From: Mesorhizobium amorphae | Lineage (GTDB): Bacteria > Pseudomonadota > Alphaproteobacteria > Rhizobiales > Rhizobiaceae | Length of the DNA: 26,338 nucleotides | Reading direction: 5' to 3' | Assembly (NCBI GenBank): GCA_003240775.1 | Contig: QFNI01000051.1 | Coordinates: 1-26,338, forward strand | In this document: in pieces, positions 1-9,595 of the stretch | Layout: the number at the start of each line of letters is the position of its first letter | How positions within the stretch are numbered: position 1 is the first letter of the stretch | The notes under the pieces: generated by a model | Told to the model about the DNA's origin: nothing | The model's database searches: none | What the model saw: only the letters and a program-made list of their open reading frames with translations | Program-made: the position numbers and the translations under genes

Positions 1-1
1 C

Positions 2-115
2 CCCCGCCGGACGGCCCGCTCCCCGCGCGCCACGGCCCCTCCGCCCGAGCAGCGCGTCTTCCAGTGCGAGACCGAAGTGCCCATGCAGGGCCGGGTCCGC
101 ATGGACTGCCGCTGA
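2..115 (+). CDS. C-terminal end of an unidentified protein (5' partial)
   Basis: The frame that opens at base 2 is uninterrupted until a TGA at 113-115 and gives 37 residues ending EVPMQGRVRMDCR. The stretch is rich in Pro, Arg and Ala at first, then more ordinary (EQRVFQCETEVPMQG), which suits the end of a secreted or low-complexity protein. It is followed by a palindrome (CGCAAGCTTGCG, 134-145) and a strong terminator at 186-221, which supports a gene ending here. Too little is visible to name a family, and the start lies outside the window. Confidence 0.45.
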   Translation, partial: PRRTARSPRATAPPPEQRVFQCETEVPMQGRVRMDCR

Positions 116-185
116 GCAGGCCCCCCAGCCTCGCGCAAGCTTGCGGGCACATCCTGTCACCTTCTCCCTGAACACCCCACCTCGA

Positions 186-221
186 CCCGCCTCGCGACCC
201 CCTCCGAGGCGGGTTTTTCTT
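186..221 (+). terminator. Rho-independent terminator
   Basis: A perfect 9-bp stem CCCGCCTCG (186-194) / CGAGGCGGG (205-213) with a 10-nt loop is followed directly by TTTTTCTT. This is a textbook intrinsic terminator on the plus strand, placed about 70 bases after the stop of the partial gene at the window start. Confidence 0.85.
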
Positions 222-223
222 GT

Positions 224-454
224 GTGCGCGGACTCTCGTTGCCCCGCCCGGTTCAGGAGCGCTGCCAAGCCCTGCCTGCGGATCAGCGCGAGATCGTCAA
301 GCGAGCAATCCGCGCCGGCAGGGATAAGGGCACATCGGCTGTCGAGATCGAAGCGAAAATCAGTGCGACGCTCGACGCCAAGCACAAAGGCCGAGCCTTG
401 CCCGAGGCAAAGATCGCCGAGATAGAAAAGGCTCTCGACGCATTGGCGGCATGA
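224..454 (+). CDS. Small hypothetical protein, charged and helical
   Basis: This open frame encodes 76 residues from a GTG start. The product is rich in Ala, Glu, Lys and Arg without cysteine clusters or membrane segments. The part from about residue 18 (LPADQREIVKRAIRAG) to the end reads as amphipathic helices, and codon choice resembles coding DNA. I do not recognise a family. The start is doubtful: GTG 224 falls just after the terminator T-run and has no Shine-Dalgarno sequence, so translation may start further in. The frame could also be a remnant. Confidence 0.4.
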   Translation: MRGLSLPRPVQERCQALPADQREIVKRAIRAGRDKGTSAVEIEAKISATLDAKHKGRALPEAKIAEIEKALDALAA

Positions 455-495
455 TGCGCCATAGGAACAGTTATTAACCTTCTCCCTCCACGGTA

Positions 496-633
496 GAGCG
501 CGCACGGTTCCTCGCGAAAAATCCCGTGCGCGCTCCCTCCGGGGAGCCAGGGGCAGGGCCGGTTGAATGCGTCCAGCTCAAGGACGCCCGAGCCCTGCCA
601 CCTCGCGTATTATGGCCGGGGAAACTTTCCGGC
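496..633. other. Gene-free stretch with three consecutive hairpins
   Basis: The gap 455-796 holds no convincing gene. It contains (1) a perfect 12-bp inverted repeat GAGCGCGCACGG (496-507) / CCGTGCGCGCTC (524-535); (2) a nested hairpin with outer stem GGCAGGGC (552-559) / GCCCTGCC (592-599) and inner stem GCGTCC (569-574) / GGACGC (582-587); and (3) a near-perfect palindrome GCCGGGGAAACTTTCCGGC (615-633). None is followed by a T-run on either strand, so these are not ordinary terminators. They could be a small structured RNA, a remnant of a mobile sequence, or protein-binding dyads. A 37-codon open frame (567-680) crosses the second and third hairpins but shows no clear protein signal. Confidence 0.5.
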
Positions 634-796
634 TGGTTATCGCCAAGCGCGGTGAAGAGTCTATTTCTCAGCTAGCATAAGCCGTTGCTGCACAAGCGTT
701 ATTTGGCGTCTTCTGAACCCTCGACATCGACACTTCATGTAGTCGAAGTAGATAAAGAAGTCGGGAAAGCCTTCGCTGACGAATCGCTGATTCGCT

Positions 797-2011
797 TCAC
801 CCACCGCGTCGGTCAGGAGGAATGTGGAGTTTGGCCGCCAATTCAAAAGTCCCTGCATCTTCCCGCAGGAGCTCAATCGCCCACTCAAGATACTGCCGCA
901 TCTCCGGCGAGTGGCTAAAGAACACCAAAAAGTTCTGCGCATTTGCCAAGATGAACGGCTTCGCCGCAGCCGCGAACCCGAACTCTGGTGCCACAGCGAG
1001 CAACGTCCCGTAAGCCGTCAGCACGCCTCCTGACTTCCAGTCATTGCCTAGGGTAAACTTCAGCATCGCGATCGTAGCGTTCTCGACGATCCGGTATGCC
1101 GTGAAGGCCATCCGTGACGTATGCCAACCATACTCAATCAGGTAATCGGCAACTGGCCGGTGCAGACGCTGCGTTTCCACGTCCACAAGTTCATTGGATG
1201 TTGAGAGTGAGAGGATCAGCTCGTTTCCAGGCGCGCTCACGAGCTCAATTTGCTCGCGCGTCATCGCGAACTCGTCGGCCCTCCGTATAAGCTCTACGCC
1301 CTCATCGAAGCCTAAAATGAAAGCCCCGTGCAGACGCGCAAGCGCCGTCAGCGCTGCTTCCACGTCAGGCTCTAAAGGCTCAGAGAAGGTGCGCTCAACG
1401 TTCTGCCGACGATATGTCTCTACAAAAGCACTAAGTGCATTGCCTGACACCCATACGTCCGTGATGTTCAAGTCATCGGTGTCAGGTTTTAGAACTGTTG
1501 CATACTCGCTTATTGCCCCCGCAATTTGAGGGTAGCGGTTAGACGCCCTGGATACTGCGCTCTGTGCGTTTGTTGCGGATTCACGCACTCGATCGTGCAA
1601 TCGCCGTTGTCGGGCAACTTCATCGGTAGCAGCTACCAAAGTTGTAGTAGCCAGCTTGCCGCCCTTGAGCTCGTATTTTGGCCCAGGACCAGCTTGAGGC
1701 TCCGGAGGCTGGGTGTCTATAATCAAGTCAGTTCTAGACTGAAAATCGATTGTATCAGGTGGCCGTTGTGCAACGATATTTTTAAATTCGTCGAATGAAA
1801 GATGCATAAGGCCATCCTCGATCGACTCTATAGCGGACTCTAGTAGAGAAAGTTGCCTCTTTATGACTGCTAGAGGAGGCATCGGACTGAGCGCAGAAAT
1901 GCGTTTTCCAAAGACACCTCGGACGCGCGTATAAGTGTGATGTCTCTCCGCTAGATCAGGGTCGCCAAACCTAGAAAGCCTCTTCATTATTACTGCAAGA
2001 AAATCAGCCAT
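797..2011 (-). CDS. Orphan protein of unknown function, 404 aa, atypical base composition
   Basis: A long uninterrupted minus-strand frame. The DNA is visibly more AT-rich than the genes further right and uses codons rare elsewhere in the window (CTA, ATA, TTA), which suggests recent acquisition. The N-terminal third is charged and helical (MKRLSRFGDPDLAERHHTYT), followed by a Pro-rich linker near residues 100-110. The middle is helical. The C-terminal third has a hydrophobic patch around GGVLTAYGTLLAVAPEFGFA that could be buried helices or membrane-associated. I recognise no catalytic motif and do not assign a function. No strong ribosome-binding site precedes ATG 2011; ATG 1987 is an alternative start. 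It lies alone on the 3' side of tRNA-Gln, a common position for acquired genes, but no integrase is visible in the window. Confidence 0.75.
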   Translation of the reverse strand: MADFLAVIMKRLSRFGDPDLAERHHTYTRVRGVFGKRISALSPMPPLAVIKRQLSLLESAIESIEDGLMHLSFDEFKNIVAQRPPDTIDFQSRTDLIIDTQPPEPQAGPGPKYELKGGKLATTTLVAATDEVARQRRLHDRVRESATNAQSAVSRASNRYPQIAGAISEYATVLKPDTDDLNITDVWVSGNALSAFVETYRRQNVERTFSEPLEPDVEAALTALARLHGAFILGFDEGVELIRRADEFAMTREQIELVSAPGNELILSLSTSNELVDVETQRLHRPVADYLIEYGWHTSRMAFTAYRIVENATIAMLKFTLGNDWKSGGVLTAYGTLLAVAPEFGFAAAAKPFILANAQNFLVFFSHSPEMRQYLEWAIELLREDAGTFELAAKLHIPPDRRGG

Positions 2012-2076
2012 CTGTCAGCTTCGGTGGGCTTGCTGTTCTCAGCATGACCTAAGCAGTAGCTTCGAACAACCACAGG

Positions 2077-2085
2077 TTATCCACA
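2077..2085 (+). promoter_or_regulatory. Perfect DnaA-box sequence
   Basis: TTATCCACA matches the consensus DnaA box exactly. It lies upstream of the orphan minus-strand gene (start 2011) and downstream of tRNA-Gln. It is a single box with no cluster around it, so it does not indicate an origin. It could be a regulatory DnaA site or chance. Confidence 0.3.
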
Positions 2086-2165
2086 GCCTAGGTGCCCTAT
2101 CGGACTGACTTAGAACCATCTCACAAATTGCTCATAAGTCATTGCTTTTTTAAGCTAAAAGCGGA

Positions 2166-2240
2166 TGGCTGGGGCGCCAGGATTCGAACCTGGGAATGTC
2201 GGTACCAAAAACCGATGCCTTACCACTTGGCGACGCCCCA
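2166..2240 (-). tRNA. tRNA-Gln (anticodon TTG)
   Basis: Read on the minus strand, the 7-bp acceptor stem TGGGGCG pairs with CGCCCCA, followed by discriminator G and an encoded CCA (2166-2168). The T arm has the universal GGTTCGAATCC core. The anticodon stem TCGGT/ACCGA encloses loop TTTTGGT, so positions 34-36 are TTG, which reads glutamine CAA. Without CCA the gene ends at 2169. The structure is complete and looks functional. Confidence 0.97.
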
Positions 2241-2273
2241 ATCCCGGCCCGGGGGCCGTGTGGATGGAGGGGG

Positions 2274-2302
2274 CTTATAGGGAAGGGGCAAGGGGATGAC
2301 AA
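2274..2302 (-). promoter_or_regulatory. Predicted promoter of tRNA-Gln
   Basis: On the minus strand a -35 hexamer TTGTCA (2302-2297) is separated by 17 bases from a -10 hexamer TATAAG (2279-2274). The -10 lies about 34 bases before the tRNA 5' end, leaving room for a short leader. It sits between the VOC gene stop and the tRNA, so the tRNA probably has its own promoter. Confidence 0.55.
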
Positions 2303-2321
2303 CGGGGGAAAAGCGGGCGTG

Positions 2322-2669
2322 TCAGCGCTCGCTCCAGACGGCGAGTTCGTTGCCGGCGGGGTCGCGGAAGTGGAAGCGGCGGCCGCCGGGGAAGGCGAAG
2401 ATGGGCTTGGTGACGGTGCCGCCCGCAGCACGGACGACGGCTTCGGTGCGTTCGAGATTGACGGAGAAGAGAACGGGCAAGGGCGCGGCAGGAGCCTCGC
2501 TCGCATCGGCCTGGAAACCGCCTTCCAGGCCTTCCTCGAAGGCGCAATAGGTCGGGCCGTAATCGGTGAAGGACCAGCGGAAGGCCTCGGAATAAAAGGC
2601 CTTCATGCGGTCGAGCGTGCCGCCGGTGGCGGGCATCTCCCAATAATCCAGCTGGCCGTCCCGCTTCAT
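2322..2669 (-). CDS. VOC-family (glyoxalase/bleomycin-resistance fold) protein
   Basis: About 115 residues, the usual length of a single-domain vicinal-oxygen-chelate protein. The N-terminal YWEMPATGGTLDRMKAFYSEAFRW and the C-terminal GRRFHFRDPAGNELAVWSE match the beta-alpha-beta halves of the fold, and the RDPxGNxLAVW ending is typical of the group. VOC proteins include metal-dependent lyases, isomerases, dioxygenases and drug-binding proteins, so the substrate cannot be told from sequence. I chose ATG 2669 because GGAGAGG lies just upstream; ATG 2681 would place that site inside the gene. It is divergent from ppdK and ends just before the tRNA-Gln promoter. Confidence 0.85.
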   Translation of the reverse strand: MKRDGQLDYWEMPATGGTLDRMKAFYSEAFRWSFTDYGPTYCAFEEGLEGGFQADASEAPAAPLPVLFSVNLERTEAVVRAAGGTVTKPIFAFPGGRRFHFRDPAGNELAVWSER

Positions 2670-2723
2670 CGCCCTCTCCATGTGTTCTCTTTATGTTCTA
2701 GGGTGCGGTAGGGGATGCGGCAA

Positions 2724-2742
2724 TGCGGAAAAACTTTCCGCA
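2724..2742. promoter_or_regulatory. Palindromic candidate operator between VOC gene and ppdK
   Basis: TGCGGAAA (2724-2731) and TTTCCGCA (2735-2742) form a perfect 8-bp dyad around AAC in the divergent intergenic region. A TTGACA hexamer follows at 2757-2762, pointing towards ppdK, but no good -10 is visible 17 bases later. The dyad could bind a regulator of either gene. No T-run follows, so it is not a terminator. Confidence 0.4.
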
Positions 2743-2847
2743 CATGCTAATCGATTTTGACAAGCCGACGGGAGGCGCCCGCGGTTGCGCGGGACCCCGG
2801 CATCGGCCAACGGTGCGAACCAAAGCCAAGCGAGAGGGGCGGGCGGC

Positions 2848-5514
<2,667 letters not shown>

Positions 5515-5541
5515 GTTTGAGGCGAGGAGGAGGGCTCGGCT

Positions 5542-5694
5542 GCAGACTTCGCAATTAACCCTCCCCCTTGAGGGGAGGGGTAAGGGGTGGGGGTGATGTC
5601 TCCGCCAGGCCGACGATCGTTCAGCCAAGCGGCACGGCTTACCCCCACCCCCTACCCCTCCCCTCAAGGGGGAGGGGACATCGTCGAAGTCTGC
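5542..5694. repeat. G-rich palindromic repeat, copy R1
   Basis: The left arm (5559-5596) runs CCCTCCCCCTTGAGGGG, then G-runs to GGGGGTGA; the right arm (5641-5677) is its reverse complement. The spacer is 44 bases. An extra perfect 10-bp outer inverted repeat, GCAGACTTCG (5542-5551) / CGAAGTCTGC (5685-5694), frames the element. Each arm folds into a 9-bp hairpin of its own (CCCCTCCCC-type with loop CTTGA) and contains four G-runs (plus strand 5572-5593; minus strand 5642-5663). It lies between the convergent ends of ppdK and the DUF427 gene, where it may serve as a bidirectional transcription stop. Confidence 0.9.
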
Positions 5695-5708
5695 GCTGGT
5701 ATCCCCCG

Positions 5709-6095
5709 CTACTCGCCCGCCTCGATCCGGAGCTTGTCGGGATAGAATGCCCCGTGCTCGCGAATGAGGGCCATCTCGTCGTAAGGCGTCTCATAGGCCC
5801 ACATCGCGTCGTCCACCGCTTCGCCCACGGCCTGCACGCGCCAGTAGGAGGCGTCGCCCTTGTAGGGGCAGTGGGTGGAGGAAGCAGTCTTTTCGAGGTG
5901 CTCGAAATAGATGTCCTTGAAGGGGATGTAGAAGATCGCGGGGTAGTCGCCCTCGCGCAGCAGCTTGGCATCCTTGGACGAAGCGATGACCGCGTCCCCC
6001 AGGCTCACCGTCACCGTGCCGGGATAGGGTTCGATCGTGATCCGCTTGCCGGGGTTCTTCTGAAAGCCAGGGGCGGGGTTGAGGCCGGACTGCAT
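5709..6095 (-). CDS. DUF427 domain-containing protein
   Basis: A 128-residue protein, single DUF427 domain (Pfam NTP_transf_9, PF04248). Typical features are VSLGDAVIASSKDAKLLREGDYPAIFYIPFKDI, then the ending TASSTHCPYKGDASYWRV and YETPYDEMALIREHGAFYPDKL. The family is common in bacteria and actinomycete fungi-like genomes, but its reaction is not established, so no function is given. ATG 6095 is preceded by AGGAGA about 10 bases upstream. It is divergent from the acyl-CoA ligase gene and convergent with ppdK. Confidence 0.88.
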   Translation of the reverse strand: MQSGLNPAPGFQKNPGKRITIEPYPGTVTVSLGDAVIASSKDAKLLREGDYPAIFYIPFKDIYFEHLEKTASSTHCPYKGDASYWRVQAVGEAVDDAMWAYETPYDEMALIREHGAFYPDKLRIEAGE

Positions 6096-6120
6096 GGGTC
6101 GCTCGTCTCCTGATCTCGTG

Positions 6121-6142
6121 CCTCGCGCTGTCCTGCGCGAGG
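6121..6142. promoter_or_regulatory. Inverted repeat in divergent intergenic region
   Basis: CCTCGCGC (6121-6128) and GCGCGAGG (6135-6142) form a perfect 8-bp stem with a 6-base loop. It lies between the divergent DUF427 and acyl-CoA ligase genes. It could be an operator or a leader hairpin; no T-run follows. Confidence 0.3.
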
Positions 6143-6242
6143 GCGTCGGGCGCCTAACGTCAAGCGTCACGCTGCCGTTCCCGCTGGACTCGGCCGCCCC
6201 TGCCACCCGATAAGGGATGCCGGGAGAATTGGAGGAGACCGG

Positions 6243-7871
6243 ATGCAAGGGCTGATGCAGCACTGGCCGCTCACATGCGGCAAGATCCTCGACCACGCGG
6301 CGCGCCAGCACGGCAGCCGGGCGGTCGTGTCGCGCTCGGTGGAGGGGCCGGTGGTTTCCACCACCTACGGCGCTCTGCGCGAACGCGCTCTGAAGCTCGC
6401 GGCACGCCTCGCCGATGACGGGTTCGCGGCCGGCGACCGGATCGCCACGCTCGCCTGGAACACGGCGCGCCACCTTGAGACCTGGTATGGCGCGAACGGC
6501 ATCGGCGCGGTCTATCACACGCTCAACCCCCGCCTGTTTCCCGACCAGCTCGCCTGGATCATGGCGGATGCGGGCGACAAGGCGCTGTTCGTCGACCTGT
6601 CCTTCGTGCCGCTGGCCGAGAAGCTGGTGCCCCAGGTGCCGACGATCCGGCGCGTGGTGGTGATGACGGACGGGGCGCACATGCCCGAGACCACGCTGCC
6701 CGGTGCCGTGGCCTTCGAGGACTATCTGGCGGAAGGCGCGGACGGCTTCGATTGGGTGGAGCTCGACGAGAACCACGCATCCGGCATGTGCTACACCTCG
6801 GGCACCACCGGAAACCCCAAGGGCGTGGTCTATTCGCACCGCTCCAACGTGCTGCACGGCATGATCGCCGCCATGCCCGATGCGATGGGGCTTTCCTCGC
6901 GCGACGTGGTGCTGCCGGTGGTGCCGATGTTCCACGCCAATGCCTGGGGTCTCGCCCAGAGCGCGCCGATGATCGGGGCGAAGCTCGTGATGCCGGGGCC
7001 GAAGATGGACGGGGCCTCGATCTTCGAGCTCCTGGACACGGAGAAGGTGACGTTCTCCGCCGCCGTGCCGACGGTCTGGCTGATGCTGCTCCAGCATCTG
7101 GAGGCCACGAGGGCGGAGCTGCCGCACCTGCGCAAGGTGGTGATCGGCGGGGCCGCCTGCCCGAGGGCCGTGACGGAGAAGTTCGAGAAGCGCTACGGCG
7201 TGGAGGTGGTGCATGCCTGGGGCATGACGGAGATGTCGCCGCTCGGCTCGCTCTGCACCATGAAGCCTGAAACAGAAGGCCTGGAGGACGACGCGCTTTA
7301 TGCGGTGAAGTCCAAGCAGGGCCACGCGCCCTTCGGCGTCGAGATGAAGGTGACCGACGACGAAAACCGCGCGCTGCCCTGGGATGGGGCAAGCTTCGGC
7401 CGGCTCAAGGTGCGCGGGCCCGCGGTCGCGAGCGCTTATTTCGGCGGGGAAGGGGCCGAGCAGTTCGACGAGGACGAATGGTTCGACACGGGCGACGTCG
7501 CCCATATCGACCAGAACGGCTTCATGCAGATCACCGACCGCGCGAAGGACGTGATCAAGTCGGGCGGGGAGTGGATCTCGACCATAGAATTGGAGAACTT
7601 GGCCGTCGGCCACCCCGACGTGGCGGAAGCGGCCGTGATCGGCGTGCCGCATCCGCGCTGGGACGAGCGGCCGCTGCTCGTCGTGGTGCCCAAGCCCGGC
7701 AAGGTGATCGAGAAAAGGGCCGTGCTTTCGGTGATCGAGGGGCGGGTCGCGAAGTGGTGGATGCCCGACGACGTGGTGTTCGTGGACGAGATCCCGCACA
7801 CCGCGACCGGCAAGATCCAAAAGCGCGCGCTCCGCGAGCGCTTCGCGACGTTCGAGTTTCCCGCGTCATGA
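6243..7871 (+). CDS. Acyl-CoA ligase (AMP-forming), DmdB-like medium/long-chain type
   Basis: A 542-residue member of the ANL superfamily, which activates a carboxylic acid to an acyl-AMP and then to acyl-CoA. The phosphate-binding loop YTSGTTGNPKG is at residues 184-194, the HAWGMTE motif follows, the WFDTGD motif is at 413-418 with the ribose-binding Asp418, and the catalytic Lys of the ATGKIQK motif is Lys524. The N-terminus (LIDHAAR-like start, ATLAWNTARHLETWYG, HTLNPRLFPDQLAWI) resembles the DmdB group, whose members use methylmercaptopropionate or medium-chain fatty acids; substrate cannot be decided here. GGAGGAG precedes ATG 6243. Its stop overlaps the start of the DUF1499 gene (ATGA), so the two are probably translationally coupled. 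Confidence 0.93.
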   Translation: MQGLMQHWPLTCGKILDHAARQHGSRAVVSRSVEGPVVSTTYGALRERALKLAARLADDGFAAGDRIATLAWNTARHLETWYGANGIGAVYHTLNPRLFPDQLAWIMADAGDKALFVDLSFVPLAEKLVPQVPTIRRVVVMTDGAHMPETTLPGAVAFEDYLAEGADGFDWVELDENHASGMCYTSGTTGNPKGVVYSHRSNVLHGMIAAMPDAMGLSSRDVVLPVVPMFHANAWGLAQSAPMIGAKLVMPGPKMDGASIFELLDTEKVTFSAAVPTVWLMLLQHLEATRAELPHLRKVVIGGAACPRAVTEKFEKRYGVEVVHAWGMTEMSPLGSLCTMKPETEGLEDDALYAVKSKQGHAPFGVEMKVTDDENRALPWDGASFGRLKVRGPAVASAYFGGEGAEQFDEDEWFDTGDVAHIDQNGFMQITDRAKDVIKSGGEWISTIELENLAVGHPDVAEAAVIGVPHPRWDERPLLVVVPKPGKVIEKRAVLSVIEGRVAKWWMPDDVVFVDEIPHTATGKIQKRALRERFATFEFPAS

Positions 7872-8650
7872 CGGCCTGGGCGCGCGCCGACCGGCTTCCC
7901 CGGCCCGGGCAAGCGCGTCCGGCGGCACTCGCGCGCAGGCTCGCGCTGTTTGCCGCCCTTCTGGGGGCGGTCGCGTCTGCCGCGCACCGGTTCCAGTGGA
8001 TCGAGACCGAGCCGTTCCTGGCGGTGCTGGCCGTGGTGCTGGGCTTGGTGGCGACAGCCTTCGTGCTGGTGGCGGCAGCCTGGAAGCCGGTCTGGGTGGA
8101 TGGAAAGCGCGGCGGCACCGACATGGTGCTGGCGGTGGCGGTCGGCCTCCTGATCCTCACGCCCTTCGGCTGGGCGTTCGGCCAGGCGCGGAGCCATCCC
8201 GCACTTTCCGACATCGCCACCGATCTGGACGACCCGCCAGCGCTCAGAACTGGCGACCGCACGCAATATGGCGAGGAAGCGCGCGCGCTTCAGGCCGCCA
8301 ACTATCCGGAGGTCGCGGGGCGCCGCTATGCGCTGCCCGCCGACCGGCTGGCCGAATTGTGCGAGACCCTGATGCGCGACTGGGGCTGGAGCGTGGGCGA
8401 TGTGGTGCCCGGCACCACCGAGATCAGCCTGCGGGCTTCCGCGCGCACGCTGATCCTCGGCTATCCCAGCGATGTCGCGGTGCGCATCACCGACGAGGGC
8501 GAGACGAGCTTCGTGGACATGCGCTCGCGCTCGCGCTTCGGCAGCCACGACGCAGGCAGCAATGCCGAGCGGATCGAGACCTTCCTGGCCGAGCTCGACA
8601 CGCGCGTGAGCCAGGTCACGGTCGCGCCGGTGGCTGCCCCCGCGGAGTGA
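7868..8650 (+). CDS. DUF1499 membrane protein
   Basis: A 260-residue protein. It has three predicted membrane segments near residues 25-39, 50-72 and 84-102, then a soluble domain (about 110-255) with the DUF1499 ending SFVDMRSRSRFGSHDAGSNAERIETFL. The function of DUF1499 is not known. ATG 7868 overlaps the stop of the acyl-CoA ligase gene by four bases, which suggests coupling and a shared transcript. The 3' end overlaps the convergent hydrolase gene by 35 bases. Confidence 0.88.
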   Translation: MTAWARADRLPRPGQARPAALARRLALFAALLGAVASAAHRFQWIETEPFLAVLAVVLGLVATAFVLVAAAWKPVWVDGKRGGTDMVLAVAVGLLILTPFGWAFGQARSHPALSDIATDLDDPPALRTGDRTQYGEEARALQAANYPEVAGRRYALPADRLAELCETLMRDWGWSVGDVVPGTTEISLRASARTLILGYPSDVAVRITDEGETSFVDMRSRSRFGSHDAGSNAERIETFLAELDTRVSQVTVAPVAAPAE

Positions 8651-9542
8651 AACGCGCTTCGAGCGAGGGCGGTCCGTCAGCTTCCACCAGGCCCCGCTCG
8701 CAGAGGTCTTCGCAATGGGCGAGCACGGAGAGCCCCGCCGCCCCATGCAGGCGCGGGTCGGTGTCGGCGTAGAGCGCTTCCACGATCGCAAGAATCGTCC
8801 GGTCGCCGGTCACAAGGCGCTCGAGGATGGCGCGTTCGCGCATCCGGCGATGGGCGCGAAGCCCGCGCACGAAGGTCTTGGGCTTGCGCACCGGGCCGCC
8901 ATGGCCGGGCAGGTAGAGCGTGTCCTCGCGCGCGAGCAGCTTGTCGAGCGAGAGCATGAAGGGCCGCATCGCGCCGTCGGGTGGGGCGATCACGGTGGTG
9001 GCCCAGGCCATCACATGGTCTGCGGAAAACAGGATGCCGGTGCCGCGAAGCGCGAAGCAGGCGTGGTTTGCGGCGTGGCCGGGGGTGAGCACGGTTTCGA
9101 GCGCCCAGCCGTCGCCTTCCACCGCTTCGCTGTCCTCCAAGGTGCGGTCGGGCCGGAATTCGGTGTCCGCGCCCGCATCGAGCGGGCTCGACTCGCCGTC
9201 CGCGCGGGGGCGGAAGGTCGTGTGGGGCCCCTGCGCGAGAACGGGCGCGCCGGTGGCCTCGCTGAGCGGGCGGGCGAGGGGGGAATGGTCGCGATGGGTG
9301 TGGGAAACCAGGATGTGGGACACGGTGCGGCCGGCAACCGCGCGCAGGATCGCGTCCAGGTGCTCGGGAGATTGCGGACCGGGGTCGAGCACGGCCAGGC
9401 GGTCGGTGCCGATCAGGTAGGTGTTGGTGCCGGTGAAGGTGAAGGGACCGGGATTGGGCGCGGTGATGCGTGCGACGCCGGGTGCGACCGGCACGAGGGT
9501 GCCCGTCTGGGGGTCGAAGGTGCGGTCAAAGGAAAGCGCCAT
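8616..9542 (-). CDS. Metallo-beta-lactamase-fold hydrolase (LACTB2/glyoxalase II-like)
   Basis: A 308-residue protein with the full dinuclear metal site: HTHRDH with His81, His83, Asp85 and His86, then His156 in PGHAANH, Asp175 in SADHVM and His214 in LPGHGGPV. The N-terminal FTGTNTYLIGTDRLAVLDPGP is typical of the group that contains LACTB2 and many hydroxyacylglutathione hydrolase-like enzymes. A winged-helix-like C-terminus (RAILERLVTGDRTILAIVEALY) is also usual for LACTB2-type proteins. The substrate (thioester, nucleic acid or other) is not decided. No clear Shine-Dalgarno precedes ATG 9542. It lies downstream of the fructokinase gene on the same strand but is separated from it by a repeat element. 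Confidence 0.92.
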   Translation of the reverse strand: MALSFDRTFDPQTGTLVPVAPGVARITAPNPGPFTFTGTNTYLIGTDRLAVLDPGPQSPEHLDAILRAVAGRTVSHILVSHTHRDHSPLARPLSEATGAPVLAQGPHTTFRPRADGESSPLDAGADTEFRPDRTLEDSEAVEGDGWALETVLTPGHAANHACFALRGTGILFSADHVMAWATTVIAPPDGAMRPFMLSLDKLLAREDTLYLPGHGGPVRKPKTFVRGLRAHRRMRERAILERLVTGDRTILAIVEALYADTDPRLHGAAGLSVLAHCEDLCERGLVEADGPPSLEARFTPRGQPPARP

Positions 9543-9595
9543 GGGTGGCTTATGGCGGTTGGGGGATGCGAGGGGCAAGGGGTCGGCGACAGCGG

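Noticed and set aside
567..680. A 37-codon open frame ending ETFRLVIAKRGEESISQLA
   Set aside because: It has no ribosome-binding site and overlaps two hairpins. It may be a gene remnant but the evidence is too thin to annotate.
661..942. Frameshifted continuation of the orphan gene beyond its stop at 797
   Set aside because: Another minus-strand frame continues to 661, but the switch point is not clear and there is no family to compare with, so a frameshift cannot be supported.
2077..2085. Origin of replication suggested by a perfect DnaA box
   Set aside because: Only one box is present, without an AT-rich unwinding region, a box cluster or origin-linked genes.
5568..6113. Open frames starting or ending in the repeats with peptides such as MRGGVRGGG or LPLEGRGKGWG
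   Set aside because: The repeat arms lack stop codons in several frames, so they create recurring short peptides at many places. These are by-products of the repeat sequence, not genes.
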